A stretch of 64,000 nt of DNA from a bacterium (GCA_021822495.1 JAKAQO010000001.1:124001-188000), one strand, 5' to 3'. Shown: positions 52,427 to 61,683, counted from the stretch's first letter. The notes: generated from the sequence alone by a model not told the origin. Numbers and translations are program-made.

Positions 52427-52890
52427 CTCGCGCTCAACTTGTCCTCGGTTCCCATTATTTCCAGCCGATCAAGGCCGTGCTGCTCGAATTCTTTTTCATA
52501 TTTTTCGAGAAAAGGAATTTGCTCGCGGTAAAAATCAGCGCCGTCCATTTTTTCAACGGCCTTCTCGCCGCATTTTCGAATCACGTCGCGCGTCGAGAGT
52601 TTCTCCAGAAGCTCATCCCAAAAAGTCTCCTCCTCGAATTCCAGCCTATATTTCGAGACCTCGGACTCCATTTCAAAATCCCATGCCAGAACAAACTCTC
52701 CCGACTCTTCATCGAATTCGAGCAGATCCTCCAAGTCCTCTCCCCTGGAAAACGAAAAAACATGCTGCTTGAGATCCTGGTATTTTTTTATGATTTCGTC
52801 GGGCTTGCGGCAGGCATTGACCATCCATTCGCCCAAATAGACCATCTCGATTAGCGTCTTATACTGCTCTTTTGTCAGCGTGATTTTCAT
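52423..52890 (-). CDS. 155-aa protein of unknown function in the R-M operon
   Basis: Acidic helical protein that starts ITLTKEQYKTLIEMVYLGEW and contains RKPDEIIKKYQDLKQHVFSF. I have no family name for it, although similar short proteins occur in restriction-modification operons. No enzymatic motif, membrane segment or HTH stands out. It overlaps the next gene as ATGA and is 27 bp after the HNH gene. Confidence 0.72.
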   Translation of the reverse strand: MKITLTKEQYKTLIEMVYLGEWMVNACRKPDEIIKKYQDLKQHVFSFSRGEDLEDLLEFDEESGEFVLAWDFEMESEVSKYRLEFEEETFWDELLEKLSTRDVIRKCGEKAVEKMDGADFYREQIPFLEKYEKEFEQHGLDRLEIMGTEDKLSAR

Positions 52891-52917
52891 GGATTCTCCT
52901 GTCGCAAAATCATGGTT

Positions 52918-53982
52918 TTAAAATTTAAACTGAGGCGTAGTCAGAATGAGACCGATCGGTTGCGAGTATTTCCCCAATTCGGAGATGGTATTGTTTCGAA
53001 CATCAAAGTGATGACCAGAACTAATAGGCAAGAAAATGGGGCCTGATAATCGAGGGCAAAGCAATATCTCATAGGTAATGGTATTGAAAAGCGAGACTCT
53101 TACAAGAATTTGCGTCCATCCTGTAATAGCATCAAGAGTTATCAAGTGGCCATCCGTCCGCCGCCATCTCTCTGAATCCGAAGCGAGAATTGGACGCCTC
53201 GATGGTCTAAAAATTCGATAGCCGGGTTCGGTTCCATTTCGGATAAATTCGCGCGCGGCGTCAAAATCCGGATGGAGACAGCGCTCCGCGCCCAAGACAT
53301 AGGCCATATAGTTGAAAGCGATCTTAGCAATGGTCCTCGCGGATATTCTATCGACGGTTCCCCGTATTTCCAGGGTTGTTTCCACGCCCATGGACTCAGG
53401 CGCCACAGCTTTTAATCCATTCTTGTATTTAATCCCAAGACGGCTAAATTCAGCAAGAATTTCATCTCTCTCATCTTGCGAATTGTCAATTAGAAGGATC
53501 GCCCGCGCCTCATTTTTAACGAAGCTATTGTTATCAAAAGAACTCATTCCTTGCAGTTCTCGAAGCAAAAAGAACTGCCGCCCAGCGCCCAATGCTCGTT
53601 TAAAACCCGCTTGGGGATGCCAGCGCATACAAGGCCGATCATCAGAACTCGCATCGAAATGCAGGCGCGCGCCTTTAAATTCCCCTTCCGGGATTACAAA
53701 TTCAACACGATCCCATCTTATTTCATCGCCTTTCGAATACTCCTTCAGTCCATGGTTAAACCTCTGTACGGCTTCATAACTGCCGCGACTGAAAGGATAC
53801 TCAAGCTCACGGCTGAAAAACGTGTTACAGTCTTGACAGACAGTGTCGTGAAGGACCAAGTTATTGCTGTCAAAGCGCCCAAACGCCTCGGGAATCACGT
53901 GTTCGCGGTTAAACGAGACTCCGCTTTTTTTACAATAAATACAAATTAGATTGGAAACACCATCGCGATTGGGGTTCATCAT
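52918..53982 (-). CDS. HNH endonuclease-type protein
   Basis: A 354-aa protein with an N-terminal HNH_5-like zinc nuclease motif: CIYCKKSGVSFNREHVIPEA then CQDCNTFF (about residues 14-56). The long C-terminal region is unlike known nucleases to my eye and may recognise DNA or a partner. It overlaps the stop of a hsdS remnant as ATGA, showing that the gene was originally coupled to hsdS. Could act as a modification-independent or methyl-sensing nuclease; this is inference. Confidence 0.8.
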   Translation of the reverse strand: MMNPNRDGVSNLICIYCKKSGVSFNREHVIPEAFGRFDSNNLVLHDTVCQDCNTFFSRELEYPFSRGSYEAVQRFNHGLKEYSKGDEIRWDRVEFVIPEGEFKGARLHFDASSDDRPCMRWHPQAGFKRALGAGRQFFLLRELQGMSSFDNNSFVKNEARAILLIDNSQDERDEILAEFSRLGIKYKNGLKAVAPESMGVETTLEIRGTVDRISARTIAKIAFNYMAYVLGAERCLHPDFDAAREFIRNGTEPGYRIFRPSRRPILASDSERWRRTDGHLITLDAITGWTQILVRVSLFNTITYEILLCPRLSGPIFLPISSGHHFDVRNNTISELGKYSQPIGLILTTPQFKF

Positions 53983-54081
53983 TCATTTCCCTCGACGCGA
54001 ATTTTCCCAGTCATAAGCAGATTCAACATGGAAGAAAAACCAGCTTGAAGAATCTCGGCGGTTTTGCGGTAGGTTTCGATG
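53979..54081 (-). pseudogene. hsdS 3'-end remnant
   Basis: About 84 bp closely match the 3' end of hsdS (55486-55570), including some 45 consecutive identical bases. The remnant encodes KTAEILQAGFSSMLNLLMTG and KIRVEGNE then TGA, which overlaps the HNH start. The present hsdS has a different tail. It is therefore the scar of a former hsdS directly upstream of HNH. The other 90 bp of this 188-bp gap hold no feature I can support. Confidence 0.85.
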
Positions 54082-54170
54082 TCATCTTTAATATTAGAGA
54101 TAACCACTACGACACAAACTTAAAGCCTTTTCCTGAGCGAGACGGAAGCAGTCGCCTATAGAAATATGAC

Positions 54171-55424
54171 TCATTTTACTTTTGTCAGGTTTTTGAGTAC
54201 GGATGACATAAGTTCGAATAGAGCATGTTTGGAAACCGCCTCTTCCTTTTCTCTCGGCTCCTCTCTCCCAAAGAATTTTTCCGTCAACTTCGCCTTAATC
54301 TCGTTTCGTTGAGTTTCAGGCAGCAGAACGAGGTAAGAGTCAATGGATGCAAGTTCGAGCTGAACCTTCCTTAGTAAATTCTCGCGGTCTCGATGTTTCG
54401 AGGATTCTTGTGCAGCGTAAACCGCTGGAATAGCAATTACAATCATCGTTCCAAATCTAAAAATAAAGGTATGCAAATTGACTTCATATTTCACACTCAA
54501 ATAAAATGAAAATCCAGCAACTCCAACCATGATTACCATTAAAAAGAATGCGCCCCGCCTAAGCCAATTGGCCGCTAGACGCTCATCATCAGCGGTTTTT
54601 TTGAAATGGCCAGCAAAGGCAGATGAACCAATGGCGCCGAATATGCGATCAATCTCTTCTTCTCGATGCTTCAAGCGTTGAAGATGTTGCTCTCCCTCCA
54701 CATTAATACTTTTATAAAATTCCTCAAACTGCTTTTTATTCCCCTCTTGCAATTTCTTTGCATCATCATCCGTTATTTTTAGAAACTGATTAAATTCATC
54801 TGCGCGCCTTTTAGAATCATTGATAAAAGCTGTTGCTCGGCCATTTTCTGTCGCCATGAATTGTTCCTGATACTTCGCGATAGAGTTATCAAGGCGACCT
54901 TTCTGTTGCTCAATCGAAGTTGTTAATTCTTTTAACCTTGCATTTTGATCTTCAATAGATTTATTAATAGCCTTAGCCGCTACTTTCTCATCGTCGAGGA
55001 TTTTTCGAGATTCTTCTAATTCTTCTGATATTTTTACCTGGTAAGACCGCACCGCTTCTACAATCGCTTTTACATCGTCTGCCATATTCCGCTCAATTGG
55101 GCGCAAGTTTCCCAATAATTGATCCGCCGTAGCATTCGCATTATTAAGAAAACCGGGCTGTGAATTTTGAGCAAATGTATTTATTTGGTTCTGGAGGGCA
55201 GTCATTTGTTGTCCTATGGATGCCCAAATATTTGACTGATAGAGTTCAGGATCCAAATGCTCCAATTGAGCCGCTATAACTTTGACGACTTTTAAAAGAC
55301 GAGCATAGTTAGCCAAATCGTTGGTATTTAATTTATCCGTCTTTGCGGAGTCCAAAAGTCTGGATGACTCTTTAATTTTTTGTATGAGTTGTTGCCCATC
55401 AAACCCACTACGCCATATAGACAT
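54171..55424 (-). CDS. Membrane-anchored coiled-coil protein in the R-M operon
   Basis: A 417-aa protein I do not recognise. Residues about 10-260 are helical and coiled (EESRKILDDEKVAAKAINKS; SIEQQKGRLDNSIAKYQEQF), two membrane helices follow at about 290-312 (GAFFLMVIMVGVAGFSFYL) and 322-342, then a cytoplasmic tail. Both termini should be cytoplasmic. It starts 3 bp after hsdS and is enclosed by hsdS and the hsdS remnant, so it moved together with this hsdS allele. A role as a membrane effector or anchor in defence is possible but unproven. Confidence 0.75.
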   Translation of the reverse strand: MSIWRSGFDGQQLIQKIKESSRLLDSAKTDKLNTNDLANYARLLKVVKVIAAQLEHLDPELYQSNIWASIGQQMTALQNQINTFAQNSQPGFLNNANATADQLLGNLRPIERNMADDVKAIVEAVRSYQVKISEELEESRKILDDEKVAAKAINKSIEDQNARLKELTTSIEQQKGRLDNSIAKYQEQFMATENGRATAFINDSKRRADEFNQFLKITDDDAKKLQEGNKKQFEEFYKSINVEGEQHLQRLKHREEEIDRIFGAIGSSAFAGHFKKTADDERLAANWLRRGAFFLMVIMVGVAGFSFYLSVKYEVNLHTFIFRFGTMIVIAIPAVYAAQESSKHRDRENLLRKVQLELASIDSYLVLLPETQRNEIKAKLTEKFFGREEPREKEEAVSKHALFELMSSVLKNLTKVK

Positions 55425-55427
55425 AAT

Positions 55428-56759
55428 TTATTCACGCTCCATTTTATTTTTCATTATATTAAGCTTCCCTAATTCCGAATCAACCCGAATTTTTCCAGTC
55501 ATGAGCATATCCAACATGGAAGAAAAACCAGCTTGAAGAATCTCGGCGGTTTTGCGATGGGTTTCGATGGAATGGTCAATTTTTGACAGCGTTGCCGCGA
55601 TAGCGCGTTGCTCAGCGAGCGGCGGCAGAGGACATTCAAACCGTTTTATGTCTTCCCAAGAAGTGCGCGGGTGATGCAATCCTTTTGTGGTTGTTACAGC
55701 GTGCTCGCGAAATCGGTTGGAATGGAGAAGAAAACTGATATAGCCCGCATCTATTTTATCTGTCATCGGTTGCAAAACAAGAATATCTGTTGAACATACG
55801 CCATCCGTTTGAATGAGTACAGATTTATCAAGATAAGGGCGAAGTTTCCCATACAGGATATCTCCAGGATAAAATCGCGCCTTTGTGCTCAAGAGTTCTC
55901 TTTCGCTTCCCCAACGGCGCAATTCGGAAATTCCAGAATCAATATGTTCCAAACCAACATAACATCGATTCCCATTAGGAGATGGTTGAGTAAGCTCGCG
56001 GCGAAGTTCGCAAAGTTTGCTTAATTGCGTTGTATCCCACCCCTCCGGCAAGGGGCCGATCTCGGTTTCCTTGAGCTTCTGACCCCGCAGTCCCTCGCGA
56101 AAAATCTTCTCCATCGTCGCGGATTTAAGTTCCTTGAGCGTAGAAACTATTTTACCCTGCGTTTCGGACGCGGACTGGATTTTGGAGAGAACCGCCGCGA
56201 TGGCGCGCTGCTCGGGAAGAGGAGGTAGTGGAACCACGAATTCTTTCAAGCGTGCTGAAGAAAGATTCGGTATGGTCGTCTTATTGGCCGCACCCTCATA
56301 AATATTTCGATGAAGAATCGCTTCCTGAAGCCAATACATGAAAAATCTTGGCTCTATATCGTCTGTAGCGCGCCGTAGCCGGTGAATGTGATTCTGATAA
56401 AGACATCCGAGAAGATCATTATTCCAGATAGCGGCCCGCCCGACTTCACCGCCTTCACAGACTAATAGATCTTCTGCGCGCAAAGCGTACTTCTTCGCTT
56501 CCTCTTCCGCAAAGTGCATGGTGTCAACCGTCAAAAGATCAATTTTCCCCCAGAGAACGTTCGATGTTCGCAGGAAAGGAATCTGAATGGGGCCCTTACG
56601 ACTTTCTTCCGACATCGCCTTGCCTTGTTGAATATCGAAAAGTTTCCCAAGAGAGGATACGCTCCACCCCTCAGGCAATGGGCCGATTTCGGTTTCCTTA
56701 AATCGCGTCTGATTAGAGACAGCCGGCATAGGAGCGTTCGACAGGGGTTTAACGGCCAT
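55428..56759 (-). CDS. hsdS: Type I restriction enzyme, S (specificity) subunit
   Basis: A 443-aa HsdS with two target-recognition domains and two conserved repeats: ETEIGPLPEGWSVSSLGKL with LPPLPEQRAIAAVLSKI, and ETEIGPLPEGWDTTQLSKL with PLPPLAEQRAIAATLSKI. The N-terminal half thus reads one half-site, the C-terminal half the other. The C-terminal tail (after LMTGKIRV) differs from that in the remnant at 53979-54081. A 315-bp gap with an RNA-like segment separates it from hsdM. Confidence 0.95.
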   Translation of the reverse strand: MAVKPLSNAPMPAVSNQTRFKETEIGPLPEGWSVSSLGKLFDIQQGKAMSEESRKGPIQIPFLRTSNVLWGKIDLLTVDTMHFAEEEAKKYALRAEDLLVCEGGEVGRAAIWNNDLLGCLYQNHIHRLRRATDDIEPRFFMYWLQEAILHRNIYEGAANKTTIPNLSSARLKEFVVPLPPLPEQRAIAAVLSKIQSASETQGKIVSTLKELKSATMEKIFREGLRGQKLKETEIGPLPEGWDTTQLSKLCELRRELTQPSPNGNRCYVGLEHIDSGISELRRWGSERELLSTKARFYPGDILYGKLRPYLDKSVLIQTDGVCSTDILVLQPMTDKIDAGYISFLLHSNRFREHAVTTTKGLHHPRTSWEDIKRFECPLPPLAEQRAIAATLSKIDHSIETHRKTAEILQAGFSSMLDMLMTGKIRVDSELGKLNIMKNKMERE

Positions 56760-56952
56760 GGATTCTTCCCCCAGGTTTTGCCGGCGAAGAATTTAGATTT
56801 GAGCGTTCTAAAAAAGATACCCGCCCAAAATGCGCATAAGCCCGAAGGCTTAGAGGCGTGGCGGGTGTGTTAAGATTAGAGTAGCAGTTAGGCTGATGTT
56901 TGTCAACACCTTGATCTGAAAAAATTTTTTTCAATTCTTTTGTTTTACCTGG

Positions 56953-57035
56953 TATAATAAAGTTAATCCGGTTATCCGGAGGTGGATGGCCCGCATGGGC
57001 CAGCGTGACAAGCCCGCGAAAGCGGGCTTCGTCAT
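56953..57035 (+). ncRNA. Candidate structured RNA between hsdM and hsdS
   Basis: In the 315-bp gap an extended -10 (TGGTATAAT, box 56953-56958) points forward into three hairpins: CCGG/CCGG, TGGCCC-GCAT-GGGCCA and TGAC-AAGCCCGC-GAAA-GCGGGCTT-C-GTCA. The last could terminate but is followed only by a weak T-run; the -35 is poor. The rest of the gap (56760-56950) shows nothing more than AT-rich sequence. The hairpins could instead be REP-like repeats or reduce hsdS expression from the reverse transcript. Confidence 0.4.
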
Positions 57036-57074
57036 TTGTATAGTAGTTTTCTGCCATAAGTATTTTGCTTCGCT

Positions 57075-58922
57075 TCACGAGTTGACCCAATGGTAGCCAA
57101 GCCCGGAAAATATTTTTTTAAGCTCCGCGTCCTGAGTCACGGTTTCCTTCTTTAGCCTGGACAAATCCTTTAAAATGTCTTGAACGTCCCGGCGCTCCGC
57201 CGCCGCGGCGGTTTCAATGTAACGGGACGGAGAAAGATTGAAATCATTTTTACCCGCGATGTCCTTAACCGAGACGAGTTTGGACAAACGCTCCACGTCT
57301 TTTCCGGCGCGAAACGCCGCCCCGACCTTTTCGATAGCCGTCTCGGGCAAGAAATTCTTGGGCCGGCTTTTCTCGAACTCGCCAGAAGCGTTAATCATCA
57401 AGACCTTGCCTTGACGCTCCTTGACCTTGGCGTTATTGAGAACCAGAATGAGGCCGGCGGCCGTCGTGTTATAAAACAAATTGTCGGGCAAAAGAATAAC
57501 GGCCTCAATCAAATCCCTCTCGACAAACCACTTTCGGATGGATTTTTCGCGATTATCCCCCTGGCTGCCGCTGCCGCGGCTGGCGGCTCCGGTGTCTAAA
57601 ACCACGGCGGCCCGGCCATCTTCCTTTAAAGACGCATGAATATGCTGGAGCCAGGCCCAGTCCGCGCTTTGTTGCGGAGCGTAGCCCCCGCGCCCCGAAA
57701 ATCGGTCCAAAGGATCTTTTTCGTAAGTTTCCGCCGGATCAAAATTCTTTTGGTTCCACATTGGATTAGTGACAATCAGATCAAAACGCTTAAGCCGCCC
57801 GCCCTCGCGGAATTTGGGGTTGGACATGGAATTGCCGCGCACGACTTCCCCTTCCATATCGTGAATCACCATGTTCATACGCGCGATGGCGAAACTTGAG
57901 CCCATCAATTCCTGGCCGTAGAGTTTCAAGGGCTTCGCCACGCGGCCCTCGCGCTCATTTAAGTCCAACTCGCATTTAATGAGGAGGCCTCCCGAACCAC
58001 AGCAGGGGTCATGGGCTTCTTCTCCCTGTTTGGGACGAAGAATTTTCGCCATCAACCGCCCAACTTCGCGAGGAGTAAAAAACTCCCCCGCGCTTTGGCC
58101 TTGCCCTTCCGCGAATTTGCGGAGTAAATACTCGTAAGCCCGGCCCAAAAAGTCCGGCTCGACGTCGTTTAAACCCAGTCGGTGGCGGCTCAAGGTCTCG
58201 ATAAGACGTGAAAGCGCGTTGTCGCTAATCTCGCGCTCGCCGTTTCGCGCTTCATTGTAATCGACAATGTCGATCACGCCTTGCAGGGATTCGTTGGCCT
58301 TGGCCACGGAGCGCATGGCGCTGGTGACGCGCTCGCCTATGGTTTTGGGCGCGCGGCCCGAAGGCCAGGAATAAGTTTTCCGGCCGCTTAAAACTGGCCA
58401 GCGGGCTTCGGCTGGAATATAAAAGCGCACCAGAGAATGATCAGCCTCCACATTTTCCAAGGCAGTCACCTCGTTGCTGAAGGTTTTAATCAGCCGGGAA
58501 ATTTCATCATCAAAAACATCCGAAAGGCGTTTTATAAAAATTAGAGGAAGAATATAATCCTTGAATTTCGGCGCGTCTTTCTCGCCGCGAATAGAGCAGG
58601 CGGCCCGCCAGAGCATTCCCTCCATCGTTTTTAAATCGAACGCGGCGGGAGCGATCGAATTTTCATCTCCCTCGGGCTCTTGGACTGAAACAGACGCGGT
58701 TTCTGGAAAAAAATCCGCCAGAATATCGGCGCAATCATGCCCTTTTCCGGCGATGAATTGGCGAATCAGATTGAGAATGGCCAAAGTGGGAACGGTTTTT
58801 TCGTTTTCCCAGCGGTTAATCGTTGGATAGGAAACGTGAAGAGCCTTGGCCAAATCCGTTTGCGTCATCTCCAGACGCTTGCGGAGAGTTTTTAATAATT
58901 GGGCGGTTTCAGACTTTTTCAT
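57075..58922 (-). CDS. hsdM: Type I methyltransferase (M subunit) with fused XRE-type HTH
   Basis: A 615-aa N6-adenine methylase. Residues about 5-65 are a helix-turn-helix of the XRE family (LRKRLEMTQTDLAKALHVSY, PTINRWENEKTVPTL), not part of ordinary HsdM (about 500 aa). HsdM_N domain follows (about 100-245), then motif I DPCCGSGGLL (305-314) and motif IV variant TNPMWNQ (385-391). HsdM with HsdS protects host DNA, with HsdR cuts foreign DNA. The HTH probably binds the inverted repeat that encloses its own promoter, as a restriction control protein would. The start codon lies in that repeat; the message is nearly leaderless. Confidence 0.95.
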   Translation of the reverse strand: MKKSETAQLLKTLRKRLEMTQTDLAKALHVSYPTINRWENEKTVPTLAILNLIRQFIAGKGHDCADILADFFPETASVSVQEPEGDENSIAPAAFDLKTMEGMLWRAACSIRGEKDAPKFKDYILPLIFIKRLSDVFDDEISRLIKTFSNEVTALENVEADHSLVRFYIPAEARWPVLSGRKTYSWPSGRAPKTIGERVTSAMRSVAKANESLQGVIDIVDYNEARNGEREISDNALSRLIETLSRHRLGLNDVEPDFLGRAYEYLLRKFAEGQGQSAGEFFTPREVGRLMAKILRPKQGEEAHDPCCGSGGLLIKCELDLNEREGRVAKPLKLYGQELMGSSFAIARMNMVIHDMEGEVVRGNSMSNPKFREGGRLKRFDLIVTNPMWNQKNFDPAETYEKDPLDRFSGRGGYAPQQSADWAWLQHIHASLKEDGRAAVVLDTGAASRGSGSQGDNREKSIRKWFVERDLIEAVILLPDNLFYNTTAAGLILVLNNAKVKERQGKVLMINASGEFEKSRPKNFLPETAIEKVGAAFRAGKDVERLSKLVSVKDIAGKNDFNLSPSRYIETAAAAERRDVQDILKDLSRLKKETVTQDAELKKIFSGLGYHWVNS

Positions 58923-58963
58923 ATATCAGAATTTATAATAACTGATATATTTTAAAAAGTCAA
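58921..58963 (-). promoter_or_regulatory. hsdM promoter inside a perfect inverted repeat
   Basis: Reverse strand: TTGACT (58958-58963), 17-nt spacer, TATTAT (58935-58940). Perfect 9-bp arms ATATATCAG (58921-58929) and CTGATATAT (58942-58950), 12 nt apart, enclose the -10. The ATG begins in one arm, 12 nt past the -10, so the 5' leader is about 5 nt. Strong candidate operator for the XRE domain of HsdM. Confidence 0.75.
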
Positions 58964-61683
58964 GAGAAAATCGCCTTACGCCCCTGGGCGAGAATTTGAT
59001 CCAGAACATAAGGCAAAATGCCGCCGGAGTGGTAGTAACCCAGCTCAACGGCAGTGTCAATGCGGGCTAAAACCTTAAATTCAGTTGTCTTCCCATTCTC
59101 CGCTTTCGCAACCACGCGCAATTCTTTCTTGGGCTTAAGGTCTTGAAGGCCCTCAATCGTAAAGGTCTCAAAACCGGTCAGCCCCAACGACTGAACGCTT
59201 TGGCCTTGAGTAAATTCCAGCGGCAAGATGCCCATGCCAACTAAGTTCGAGCGGTGAATGCGCTCAAAACTTTGGGCGATGACGGCTTTGACCCCCAAAA
59301 GAGCCGGGCCTTTTCCCGCCCAGTCACGACTGGAACCCGATCCATATTCTTTTCCAGCCAAAATGATGAGCGGAGTTTTTCTTTTTCGGTATTCTTCTGC
59401 GGCCTCGAAAATCGTCGTCTGCTTTTTTTCGGGCAATAAATAAGTATACCCGCCGGAAATATCGAGCATCAGGTTTTTAATGCGGGTGTTGGCAAAGGTT
59501 CCCCGCACCATGAGCTCATGATTGCCTCTACGAGAACCGTAGGAGTTAAAATCTTTCGCGGCGACGCCCTTTTCCAACAAATATTGCCCGGCCGGCGAAT
59601 CTTTTGGAAAAGAGCCCGCGGGAGAAATGTGATCAGTCGTGATGGAATCTCCAAAAACCGCAAGAGCCCGCGCGCCCGCAAGATCATCTTTTTTCTTTTC
59701 TTGTGCGTCCTCAAAATAAGGGGCCTTCCTAATATAGGTCGAACCCAGTTGCCAGGCGTAAACGTCTCCTTCGGCGATTTGAATCGAACGCCAGTTTTTG
59801 CCGCCCGCGAAAACATCGGCATAGGTTTTGGTAAAAAGATCCCGGCGCACAAAATCCGCGATGATTTTGGAAACTTCCTCATGAGTCGGCCAAATATCTT
59901 TCAGATAAACGGGGTTTCCGCTTTTATCTTTTCCCAAGGGCTCGGATTTTAAATCAAGTTCCATCGTTCCAGCCAAAGCATAAGCCACGACCAGGGGCGG
60001 GGACGCGAGATAATTGGCTTTCACCAGGGCGTTGACGCGACCTTCAAAGTTGCGGTTGCCGGATAACACCGCCGCGACAATCAGATTTTTTTCTGAAACC
60101 GCCTGGGCCACCGGCTCCGGCAAGGGCCCTGAGTTTCCAATACAGGTCGTGCAACCGTATCCCACGAGTTGAAAACCCAGCTCATCCAAGGATTTTGACA
60201 GGCCCGAGGCTTTGAGATATTCCGCGACCGCCTTGGATCCCGGAGCGAGACTGGTCTTGACCCAGGGTTTCACCGACAAACCTTTTTCAACCGCTTTTTG
60301 GGCAAGGAGACCAGCGGCAATAAGGACGGCAGGGTTAGAAGTATTCGTGCAAGAGGTAATCGCGGCAATGGCGACTGTGCCGTGAGAAATTTCGGCTGAT
60401 TTTCCATTTAAGTTCACTGGCACGCGGGTCCCCACCGGCGCGGGCAAATTTCCCTTTTTATCTTTTTCTTTCACCAGCGTTTCCAAGGCCCCTTTCCAGG
60501 ATGTTTTGACCTCGGACAACACCACGCGGTCCTGCGGCCTTTTGGGCCCGGCCATGCAAGGTTCAACCGTTCCCAAATCCAAGGAAAGCGTGCTTGAAAA
60601 ATGCGGTTCCGGAGAAGAGTCGTCTCTAAAAAGGCCTTGCCCCCGGCAATAAGCCTCGACCAAGGCAATTTCTTTTTCCGCGCGGCCAGTCAGATGAAGA
60701 TATTTAAGCGTCTGATCATCGACCGGGAAAAAACCCGCGGTCGCGCCGTATTCTGGCGCCATGTTGGCTAAGGTCGCGCGGTCGGCTACCGGCAAGGAAG
60801 AAAGCCCCGGCCCGTAAAACTCGACAAATTTCCCCACCACGCCTTTTTTGCGCAGCATTTCAGTCGCGGTTAAAACCGCGTCGGTAGCGGTGGCCCCGGC
60901 AGGCAAGCGCCCGGTGAGTTTAAAGCCAATCACTTCGGGAATAAGCATGGACAAAGATTGTCCCAACATCGCCGCTTCCGCTTCAATTCCACCCACTCCC
61001 CAACCCAAGACGCCAAGTCCGTTAATCATCGTCGTGTGGGAATCGGTGCCGACCAGGGTGTCGGGATAAATCCAGGCGTCTCCCTTTATTTCTCTTGACC
61101 AAACCACTTTCGCCAAATATTCTAAATTGACCTGATGACAGATGCCGGTTTCCGGCGGCACCACGCGAAAATCGCGAAACGCCTTTTGCCCCCATTTAAG
61201 AAAAGCATAGCGTTCTTGATTGCGTTCAAATTCAATTTCCGCGTTTTTAGACAAGGCATCCGCCGCGCCGTAAAAATCAACCTGGACCGAATGATCAATG
61301 ACCAAATCCACCGGAATGAGTGGGTTAATCGCTTGCGGGTTTCCGCCCCGCTTTTTAACGGCGTCTCGCATGGCGGCCAAATCCACCACCGCCGGAACGC
61401 CGGTAAAATCTTGCATGAGAACGCGCGCGGGCATGAAAAAAGTTTCCCGCCCCACCGGAGATTTTTTCTCCCAGGCGGCCAAGGCCTCGATATCGGAAGT
61501 CTTGACGTTTTGGCCGTCTTCAAAGCGCAAAAGATTTTCCAAAAAAACCTTGATTGAAAACGGGAGTTTCGATAAATCAAAGCCCTTTTGCTCCAAAACT
61601 TTCAGCGCGTAATAATGATATTTTTTCCCCTCGACGGTCAAAACGGAAGCGGTTTTAAAGCTGTCTTTCGATAATAAATTCAT
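58960..61683 (-). CDS. acnA: Aconitate hydratase A
   Basis: 907-aa TCA-cycle enzyme interconverting citrate and isocitrate. Iron-sulfur cluster cysteines are in ITSCTNTSNP and GYGCTTCIGNSGPLPEP; the swivel domain shows YGSGSSRDWAGKGPALLGVK. Length and order match AcnA/IRP1. GGGGGAAT precedes the ATG, with an extended -10 (TGATAATAT) upstream. Its stop codon lies inside the -35 box of hsdM, so the two genes are in the same direction with no spacer. Confidence 0.96.
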   Translation of the reverse strand: MNLLSKDSFKTASVLTVEGKKYHYYALKVLEQKGFDLSKLPFSIKVFLENLLRFEDGQNVKTSDIEALAAWEKKSPVGRETFFMPARVLMQDFTGVPAVVDLAAMRDAVKKRGGNPQAINPLIPVDLVIDHSVQVDFYGAADALSKNAEIEFERNQERYAFLKWGQKAFRDFRVVPPETGICHQVNLEYLAKVVWSREIKGDAWIYPDTLVGTDSHTTMINGLGVLGWGVGGIEAEAAMLGQSLSMLIPEVIGFKLTGRLPAGATATDAVLTATEMLRKKGVVGKFVEFYGPGLSSLPVADRATLANMAPEYGATAGFFPVDDQTLKYLHLTGRAEKEIALVEAYCRGQGLFRDDSSPEPHFSSTLSLDLGTVEPCMAGPKRPQDRVVLSEVKTSWKGALETLVKEKDKKGNLPAPVGTRVPVNLNGKSAEISHGTVAIAAITSCTNTSNPAVLIAAGLLAQKAVEKGLSVKPWVKTSLAPGSKAVAEYLKASGLSKSLDELGFQLVGYGCTTCIGNSGPLPEPVAQAVSEKNLIVAAVLSGNRNFEGRVNALVKANYLASPPLVVAYALAGTMELDLKSEPLGKDKSGNPVYLKDIWPTHEEVSKIIADFVRRDLFTKTYADVFAGGKNWRSIQIAEGDVYAWQLGSTYIRKAPYFEDAQEKKKDDLAGARALAVFGDSITTDHISPAGSFPKDSPAGQYLLEKGVAAKDFNSYGSRRGNHELMVRGTFANTRIKNLMLDISGGYTYLLPEKKQTTIFEAAEEYRKRKTPLIILAGKEYGSGSSRDWAGKGPALLGVKAVIAQSFERIHRSNLVGMGILPLEFTQGQSVQSLGLTGFETFTIEGLQDLKPKKELRVVAKAENGKTTEFKVLARIDTAVELGYYHSGGILPYVLDQILAQGRKAIFS

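Noticed and set aside
56985-57097. Small forward ORF of about 35 codons after GGAGGTGG, with a hydrophobic stretch (Hok-like at first sight)
   Set aside because: The spacing to ATG is too short and the peptide arises from REP-like GCCCGC repeats and antisense of hsdM; no family motif.
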